Assembly (NCBI GenBank): GCA_019637755.1
Contig: JAHBVC010000001.1
Span: forward strand, 1,389,181-1,453,180
DNA: 64,000 bases
Direction: 5' to 3'
Origin: Anaerolineales bacterium
Lineage (GTDB): Bacteria > Chloroflexota > Anaerolineae > Anaerolineales > UBA11579
A program made the position numbers and the translations under genes. Shown here piece after piece: positions 59,331 to 64,000 of the stretch. Each line of letters opens with the position of its first letter. Position 1 is the first letter of the stretch. The notes beneath the pieces are model-generated. The model searched no databases. It saw nothing but the letters and a program-made list of their open reading frames with translations, and was not told where the DNA came from.

Positions 59331-60101
59331 ATGGAAGCCGCCGTTGCTCAGCAATTGATTGCGCTGAATAGAGAATTCTATCAAACGCACGCCGAAGCGT
59401 TTTCGGCCACGCGCGGCCGGTTGCAGCCCGGTTTGCTTCGCTTATTGCGAACGCTGGCAGGGATTGACCTTGAAGGCCATGTTGAGAGCAGCGTTCGCAA
59501 TACCTTGGCCCCTGCTCGGATACTCGACCTGGGCTGTGGCAACGGCGGGGTAGCGGCGCACTTGGCGGCCAGCGGCCACCAGGGCGGCTATGTGGGCCTC
59601 GATTTTAGCGAGGGGCTGCTGCAGGCTGCCCGCCAGCGGTTGGCTGCGCACCCCGGGTACCCAGCCGAGTTTGTGCCGGCCGATTTAAGTGGCGCATGGG
59701 CCGCAGGGTTGGAGGGCAGATTTGATGTGGTGCTGGCGATGGCGGTGCTGCATCACATCCCGGGCCGTGAGCTGCAGCTGGCCTTTTTGCGCCAGGTGTG
59801 CTCAGTGATGAAAGCCGGTGGGCACTTTATTCACTCCAACTGGCAATTCATGCGCAGCCCCAAGCTGGCCGCACGCGTGCAATCGTGGGCGGCCGCCGGC
59901 CTGCACGAAAGCCAGCTGGACCCGGGTGATTATCTATTGGATTGGCGCAGCGGCGGTAGCGGGTTGCGCTATGTGCACCAGTTTAGTGAACACGAGCTGG
60001 CCGAGCTGGCGGTAGACGCTGGCTTCAGCGTGGCTGAGACGTTCTACTCCGATGGCCGCACGGGCGATTTGAGCTTGTATTCAGTTTGGCAGCTGGCCTA
60101 G
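59331..60101 (+). CDS. Class I SAM methyltransferase, Trm9/ALKBH8-like
   Basis: 256 residues from the ATG at 59331. ILDLGCGNGGVAAHLA is SAM motif I, and VGLDFSEGLLQAARQRL motif II. The N-terminus NREFYQTHAEAFSATRGRLQPGLLRLL resembles the Trm9 opening (Y...IA.HFS.TR...W), and FDVVLAMAVLHHIPGRELQLAFLRQV and KAGGHFIHSNWQF follow Trm9 spacing. Trm9 methylates cm5U34 to mcm5U34. Sharing a promoter region with elp3, whose product is cm5U34, strongly suggests the same use. Generic SAM methyltransferase is the conservative call. Confidence 0.8.
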   Translation: MEAAVAQQLIALNREFYQTHAEAFSATRGRLQPGLLRLLRTLAGIDLEGHVESSVRNTLAPARILDLGCGNGGVAAHLAASGHQGGYVGLDFSEGLLQAARQRLAAHPGYPAEFVPADLSGAWAAGLEGRFDVVLAMAVLHHIPGRELQLAFLRQVCSVMKAGGHFIHSNWQFMRSPKLAARVQSWAAAGLHESQLDPGDYLLDWRSGGSGLRYVHQFSEHELAELAVDAGFSVAETFYSDGRTGDLSLYSVWQLA

Positions 60102-60117
60102 TCTTGGGCCAGATCAC

Positions 60118-60420
60118 CTACTCGCTAAATGCGGCTTCCAAGCTGCGGCGATAGCTGGCAAGTGCCTGGCGCCCTTGCGGAGTCAGGCTGCACACGGTGA
60201 GCGGGTACTTGCCTTTAAAGGTCTTTTCTATGGCTACATAGCCCGCTTTTTCCAGCTTGCTTAGATGGGCTGAGAGATTGCCTTTGGTCAGGCCTGATTC
60301 ACGCTCCAAAAAAAGGAAATCGGCGCGCTTGACCGCCGAGAGCAGCATCACCAACATCAGGCGCGCCGGCTCATGGATCGTACGATCCAGAGTGGCGAGG
60401 GCTTGTACATGCTTTGCCAC
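60118..60420 (-). CDS. Winged-helix transcriptional regulator
   Basis: 100 residues, GTG start. IHEPARLMLVMLLSAVKRADFLFLERESGLTKGNLSAHLSKLEKAGYVAIEKTF is a winged helix-turn-helix (MarR/ArsR-like, HTH_34 type) with the wing in KGKYPLTVCSLTPQG. It lies 5 nt after the membrane protein gene, so both are one operon. The perfect palindrome at 61063-61079 upstream of the operon is the probable operator, giving negative autoregulation. Confidence 0.88.
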   Translation of the reverse strand: MAKHVQALATLDRTIHEPARLMLVMLLSAVKRADFLFLERESGLTKGNLSAHLSKLEKAGYVAIEKTFKGKYPLTVCSLTPQGRQALASYRRSLEAAFSE

Positions 60421-60425
60421 GGTGG

Positions 60426-61046
60426 TCAGTTCTCTAACGGATTGTGGCGCAGATAGTGGCTCAATACCAGCCCGCCCGAGACCAGTAGCGCCAGGCCCAT
60501 CAGCGCGTAATAGCCGCCGATGACATAGCCTTCAGCCAGCGTGCTGGCGGCCAGTAGCAGCCCTGTGGCAAGCGAGAGGGCGGCCAGCAACAGCAGGCGT
60601 CGTGCTCCACTGAACTTGAATTGCCCGATGAGCAGCACTCCCGCGCCGAGGATACCGGTCAGCGCGGGGATTGCCTGCAGCGTGGGCAGCCGCGCCGCGC
60701 TCACCACCAGCGCGGCGGCCAACACGCCTGCCGCCAACGCAGCCAAAACCCAACGGGGCGCTTGCGGCTCACTGACGTTGTATTCCACATAGCCACTGCG
60801 CGAGTAGACCAGGCGGGTCTTGAGCGCCTCGACCACCCAGCGCCCAAAGGCCAGCAAGCCGATCAGCACCAGTACCAGGCTGGGTTCCAGCAGGCTGCCG
60901 ATCAGCGAATCAGCCCCGAAATACTCGCTCATGCCAAAATAGGCGCCCAACAGAATGAGTACCAGGCCTGCGGCCAGTTCACCGATCCCGTCGCGATACC
61001 ACGCACTCTTCACGCGCTTTTCCACTTGTGCCAGTTGATTGCTCAT
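60426..61046 (-). CDS. Membrane protein paired with the winged-helix regulator
   Basis: 206 residues from the ATG at 61046 behind GGAGG. About six hydrophobic segments; N-terminal soluble part with VEKRVKSAWYRDGIGELAAGL. No family I can name with certainty. Regulator/membrane-protein pairs of this form are common in Gram-positives and Chloroflexota and often concern envelope or drug stress, but the function here is unknown. Confidence 0.7.
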   Translation of the reverse strand: MSNQLAQVEKRVKSAWYRDGIGELAAGLVLILLGAYFGMSEYFGADSLIGSLLEPSLVLVLIGLLAFGRWVVEALKTRLVYSRSGYVEYNVSEPQAPRWVLAALAAGVLAAALVVSAARLPTLQAIPALTGILGAGVLLIGQFKFSGARRLLLLAALSLATGLLLAASTLAEGYVIGGYYALMGLALLVSGGLVLSHYLRHNPLEN

Positions 61047-61062
61047 CGCATCCTCCAAATAT

Positions 61063-61079
61063 GGTTTGTGTTACAAACC
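61063..61079 (-). promoter_or_regulatory. Palindromic operator of the regulator/membrane-protein operon
   Basis: GGTTTGT - GTT - ACAAACC, perfect 7-bp arms. A third TTTGT copy follows at 61082-61086. It lies 17 nt upstream of the operon's first start codon, over the -10 region. Confidence 0.6.
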
Positions 61080-61133
61080 TGTTTGTATGGTATGCGCGAA
61101 GCGTTTGCGCGTCAAGGGCTTATGGCAGGCGAG

Positions 61134-61763
61134 TTACTTCACCGGGTGCCTGAGCACGGTCTTGAGTTTGGCTGGTGCCGTGCGGCGCGGATCGCCCAGG
61201 TAGATCTCGTGGTGCTTGCCGTTGGGCTTGAGGTTGTGCTCATCGCTGAAAGCGACCATGCGCGCAATGCTGGCCGGCTCTTCAGAATAGGGGCCTAAGT
61301 GCATCAGTTGCACGGCTTTGCCTTCGGCAAAGGCTTCGAAGCGCGCCGCATCCAGCATCGCCAGATCCTTCTTGGCGCGCACGGCCTCAACCCCCTGGGC
61401 GAAGGTGGCTTTGGTGACCGGCGCGGGCTGCATGATCATGGCGGTGAAATACCATGCCTCTTTGCGATCGGGCGTGAATGCTTTGTTGCTGCTCTTGCTC
61501 CACCATAGGCCTTCGAGCGGCATCACCGCATAGTCGCTGGGATCGGCCTGGCGCTTCTTGCAGATGAATTTGATGGTGTACGACAAGCTGAAAAGCGCTT
61601 CAACGGCGTTCTGGTAATCCGGGGCATCGTCTACTTTGATGTGTGCCGGCACGGTGCCGTCGATCATGATGAAGTTGAAGCGCGGCACGCTGACCAGGGC
61701 GACTTGCTTAGCACTGGGGTTGAAGAGGTGCTTGTATTCCTTTTTGAGGTCTAGCTTGTCCAT
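61134..61763 (-). CDS. GyrI-like small-molecule-binding domain protein
   Basis: 209 residues from the ATG at 61763 (AAAGGAT ribosome site). The pattern FNFIMIDGTVPAHIKVDDAPDYQNAVEALFSLSYTIKF, then LMHLGPYSEEPASIARM, matches stand-alone GyrI-like/SOUL-fold proteins that bind hydrophobic ligands or hydrolyse some toxic electrophiles. It lies 45 nt downstream of the PadR gene on the same strand, so it is likely in the PadR operon. Confidence 0.85.
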   Translation of the reverse strand: MDKLDLKKEYKHLFNPSAKQVALVSVPRFNFIMIDGTVPAHIKVDDAPDYQNAVEALFSLSYTIKFICKKRQADPSDYAVMPLEGLWWSKSSNKAFTPDRKEAWYFTAMIMQPAPVTKATFAQGVEAVRAKKDLAMLDAARFEAFAEGKAVQLMHLGPYSEEPASIARMVAFSDEHNLKPNGKHHEIYLGDPRRTAPAKLKTVLRHPVK

Positions 61764-61808
61764 GTGCGTATCCTTTGGGCGATTGGTCCCCATGAGTGGC
61801 CCGGGGGA

Positions 61809-62363
61809 TTATTCGGGGTCTTCGTCGTGGTCTGTGATCTGGCTTTCAAAGCGCGGAATGTAACGGTCGAGCCAATCCAACTCGGTTTGCAACACGTTGG
61901 CACTGTACTCAAACATGCCTTGCAAGAAGGCTGGCAAATTCTCGGCGCCCTGCCAGGCTTGCTCCACTTCGTGTATGCGCTCAAGCACATGCCGGCGATA
62001 CTGGCGCAGCGCCGCCACCGCATCCTGCGGCCGTACGCCAGGCAGCCCGGCCAGCCCGGTGAGAAAACGCGTATTGGCCTGGCCTGGCCCGCTGAGCGCA
62101 GCCAGCGTGGCCTGATACCAGGCCTGCTGCCCGGCCGTGGTGATCGTATACACCTTGCGCGCCGGGCCCTTGCCTTCGGCCGGCTGGGGTTGGCTGCGGA
62201 TCCAGCCCTTGGCCTCCAGCTTGTTGAGCAGATAATAGATTGAGGAAAAACCAATATCGGCCCAGCGGCGCATGTTGCGCTGCTCCAGCACCTGTTCGAT
62301 CTCATACCCGTGGCGCGGGGTTTCGGCGATCAAGCCGAGGATGGCGAGTTCTGCGTCTGTCAT
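61809..62363 (-). CDS. PadR-family transcriptional regulator
   Basis: 184 residues. N-terminal winged helix MTDAELAILGLIAETPRHGYEIEQVLEQR with GFSSIYYLLNKLEAKGWI and the basic wing (KGPARKVYTITTAG); C-terminal helical dimerisation domain (about 95-170). PadR proteins are repressors relieved by small aromatic or drug-like ligands. A 34-bp palindrome abuts its own start codon, so it is almost surely autoregulated together with the GyrI-like gene. Confidence 0.92.
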   Translation of the reverse strand: MTDAELAILGLIAETPRHGYEIEQVLEQRNMRRWADIGFSSIYYLLNKLEAKGWIRSQPQPAEGKGPARKVYTITTAGQQAWYQATLAALSGPGQANTRFLTGLAGLPGVRPQDAVAALRQYRRHVLERIHEVEQAWQGAENLPAFLQGMFEYSANVLQTELDWLDRYIPRFESQITDHDEDPE

Positions 62364-62397
62364 TGCTCTAGTAATAGAGTACTCTACTACTAGAGCA
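62364..62397 (-). promoter_or_regulatory. 34-bp palindromic operator at the PadR start codon
   Basis: Arms TGCTCTAGTA (62364-62373) and TACTAGAGCA (62388-62397) flank the self-complementary core AGAGTACTCT (62376-62385); 16 of 17 positions are symmetric. It fills the space where the -10 box and start site must lie. Confidence 0.8.
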
Positions 62398-62409
62398 TAG
62401 TCAAGCGGC

Positions 62410-62436
62410 CTGCACTCTCACGAGTGCAGATAAAAT
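62410..62436 (+). promoter_or_regulatory. Inverted repeat and -10 box of recO
   Basis: CTGCACTC - TCAC - GAGTGCAG (62410-62429) ends 1 nt before TAAAAT (62431-62436), which is six nucleotides before the recO ATG. The repeat fills the spacer between -35 and -10 and could be an operator. Confidence 0.45.
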
Positions 62437-62442
62437 CAATCT

Positions 62443-63210
62443 ATGGCGCGCCCCAGCCGTACCCAACGCGTAGAAGCCATCGTGCTCAAGCATGCAGATT
62501 TTGGCGAGGCGGACCGCCTGGTGACCTTGTTCACGCGTGAAGAAGGCAAGCTGCGCGCCCTGGCCAAGGGGGCGCGCAAACCCGGCTCACGCAAAGGCGG
62601 CCATTTGGAGCCATTCACACGGGTGAGCTTGCTGCTGGGCAAGGGGCGCGAGATTCCGCTGGTGGAACAAGCCGAAGCTGTGGAGCTCAATAGCGCGCTG
62701 GGTGAAAACCTGGAAGCGCTTGGCTATGCGGCCTATGTGGTTGAGCTGGTGGACAAGTTCAGCGCGGACCACGATGAAAGCCGCGGCGTCTATCGCCTGA
62801 CGCGCGATACCTTGCAACGCCTGGCCGCCGGCGAGAATCTGCAATTGGCCGTCCGTTTTTTTGAAGTACATCTGCTCGATCAGGTCGGTTTTCGCCCGCA
62901 GTTGCAGCACTGTGCCCATTGCGGGCGAGCGCTGCAACCAGAGGATCAGTACATTTCCTTTGAGCTTGGCGGCGCGCTGTGCCCCAGTTGCGGCAAGCGC
63001 CTGCATGCTACACGCATCAGTCTGGGGGCGCTGAAGGTGCTGCGTCATTTACAGCGCAAGACGTTTGGGGAGGTGCGCAGCCTGCAACTGAGTGCCAGCG
63101 TGCAGCATGAGCTGGAGCGCTTGATGAATGCCTATGTGGCCTACCTGGCGGAGCGCAAACTGAACACGCCGCGCTTTTTGGAACGCGTGCGCCGCCACTT
63201 GCCCGATTAG
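62443..63210 (+). CDS. recO: DNA repair protein RecO
   Basis: 255 residues. N-terminal OB-fold with RTQRVEAIVLKHADFGEADRLVTLFTREEGKLRALAKGARKP, the RecO hallmark, then a helical domain and the zinc finger CAHCG...CPSCG (four Cys). RecO anneals single-stranded DNA and loads RecA with RecR. The start codon is six nucleotides after a TAAAAT box, so probably leaderless. The VOC gene follows after 24 nt. Confidence 0.95.
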   Translation: MARPSRTQRVEAIVLKHADFGEADRLVTLFTREEGKLRALAKGARKPGSRKGGHLEPFTRVSLLLGKGREIPLVEQAEAVELNSALGENLEALGYAAYVVELVDKFSADHDESRGVYRLTRDTLQRLAAGENLQLAVRFFEVHLLDQVGFRPQLQHCAHCGRALQPEDQYISFELGGALCPSCGKRLHATRISLGALKVLRHLQRKTFGEVRSLQLSASVQHELERLMNAYVAYLAERKLNTPRFLERVRRHLPD

Positions 63211-63234
63211 AATGTGCACCCAGACGGAGACGCC

Positions 63235-63621
63235 ATGCTCGCATTGACCCATGTACGCTTACTGCTGAATGATGTGGATGCCAGCTTGCCTTTCTATCGT
63301 GACCAGTTGGGCTTAGGCGAACCGGCGGTTGCGGTGCCGGGCATCTACTATGAATTCGCCACCGGGTCTGCCCGGCTGGGGCTGTACGACCGGGCGAGCA
63401 TGCAAACGGTGGGCGGCGTGGCGCAGGCACGCCGCCAGGGCGATCAGGCGCTGCTAACCTTCGCAGTGGATGATGTGGATGCCACCTATGCCCAGTTGCG
63501 CGCCCAGGGCGTCGAGTTCCTCGGCCCGCCGCAAGACCAGCCTGCCTGGGTATTGCGCGTGGTGCACCTGCGTGACCCCGAGGGCACCTTGATCGAGATC
63601 AATGCCCCCTTAACCACCTAA
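63235..63621 (+). CDS. VOC/glyoxalase-fold protein
   Basis: 128 residues from the ATG at 63235 (ACGGAGA ribosome site). Two beta-alpha-beta-beta-beta modules: LTHVRLLLNDVDASLPFYRDQLGLGEP and VDDVDATYAQLRAQGVEFLG, ending in LRDPEGTLIEINAP. The metal ligands His (LTHVRL) and Glu (LIEI) are visible; the family covers glyoxalases, dioxygenases and antibiotic-binding proteins, and the substrate cannot be told. Probably co-transcribed with recO. Confidence 0.88.
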   Translation: MLALTHVRLLLNDVDASLPFYRDQLGLGEPAVAVPGIYYEFATGSARLGLYDRASMQTVGGVAQARRQGDQALLTFAVDDVDATYAQLRAQGVEFLGPPQDQPAWVLRVVHLRDPEGTLIEINAPLTT

Positions 63622-63639
63622 CCAAGGATCAGAACCTCA

Positions 63640-64000
63640 ATGAAAACCACACTGGCCAAAGCCCTACTCTTTTCTGTCGTCATGGCCGGGGTGTATGCCC
63701 TATTGCATGACTGGCTGCAAACCAACACCTTCATGCCTGAGGCCAATACCCTCAATGGTTTCCTGACCGTGTTTGGCTCCTTGTACAGCATCCTGACAGC
63801 CTTCGTCATCCTTGAAGTGTGGAAGCAATACAACAACATTTCCGAGCTGATCGAGCAGGAAGCGCAAAGCTTGGAGCAGTTATACGGGCTGACCGTGTAC
63901 TTTCGAGACGAGAAGATGACCGCGGAGATGAAAACGGCCATTCAAGAATACGCTTCGATCATCATCGAAGGCAAATTTCAAAAACTTGGCAGCCGTGATC
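63640..64000 (+). CDS. DUF4239 (bestrophin-like domain) membrane protein, 5' part
   Basis: 120 codons before the right edge. Two hydrophobic segments (residues 8-22 and about 42-60) followed by VWKQYNNISELIEQEAQSLEQLYGLTVYF, the pattern of DUF4239 bestrophin-like proteins. It starts at the ATG at 63640, 18 nt after the VOC stop, so possibly in the same operon. Function unknown. Confidence 0.75.
   Translation, partial: MKTTLAKALLFSVVMAGVYALLHDWLQTNTFMPEANTLNGFLTVFGSLYSILTAFVILEVWKQYNNISELIEQEAQSLEQLYGLTVYFRDEKMTAEMKTAIQEYASIIIEGKFQKLGSRD

Overview
The window is 64 kb of a GC-rich, gene-dense bacterial chromosome, cut at both ends inside genes. It most likely comes from Chloroflexota, near Anaerolineae. 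That placement is inference: it rests on a bacterial Elp3, a threonyl-tRNA synthetase without a TGS domain behind a T-box, a fused ChlI/ChlD gene with a slippery A-run, two ECF importers, and many genes whose -10 box lies only 6-10 nt before the start codon. There is no rRNA, CRISPR array, integrase or transposase, and codon use looks even throughout.

Layout. 1-7.2 kb: S1-domain protein (partial), ChlI/ChlD metal-chelatase-type AAA+/VWA pair, Kef-type antiporter, SDR, then tsaE-tsaB-rimI. 7.3-22.2 kb: an 11-gene surface polysaccharide cluster (nucleotide-sugar dehydrogenase, epimerase, Gmd, flippase, two GT4, one GT2, two GT-C-like membrane proteins, an LPG-synthase-like membrane protein, AsnB-type amidotransferase). 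22.2-26.1 kb: tRNA-Val, a phenylalanine hydroxylase gene behind a tyrosine-codon leader peptide and terminator, and a T-box-controlled thrS. 26.1-31.6 kb: cupin, paired 4-TM proteins and glutaredoxin, DUF486, a zinc alcohol dehydrogenase and a ferredoxin-NADP reductase-like flavoenzyme. 31.7-42 kb: M16 peptidase pair, acpS, penicillin-acylase family protein, PrsW-like protease, a DsbA-cyclophilin fusion lipoprotein, a putative metallopeptidase lipoprotein and an epimerase. 42-49.7 kb (minus strand): an iron/heme-flavoured block with an EfeO-like lipoprotein, FTR1 permease, a YkoE-type ECF transporter and a HutX/ChuX-family protein. 50.3-51.9 kb: a solitary dnaA. 51.9-56 kb (minus strand): a second ECF transporter overlapping a PfkB kinase gene. 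56-64 kb: rnhA, tRNAs Cys/Gly/Phe with several palindromes, a hexapeptide acyltransferase, elp3 divergent from a Trm9-like methyltransferase, two small regulator operons with clear palindromic operators, recO, a VOC protein and a partial DUF4239 protein.

Most notable. Phenylalanine hydroxylase is preceded by a 28-codon ORF holding five Tyr codons within seven, a 10-bp helix that overlaps the first Tyr codon, and a 13-bp intrinsic terminator. This looks like classical attenuation and implies the enzyme is run as a tyrosine-biosynthetic step. Also of interest are a probable -1 frameshift joining ChlI to ChlD, the Elp3/Trm9-like pair that could make mcm5U34 in a bacterium, and two ECF transporters whose gene neighbours hint at their cargo.
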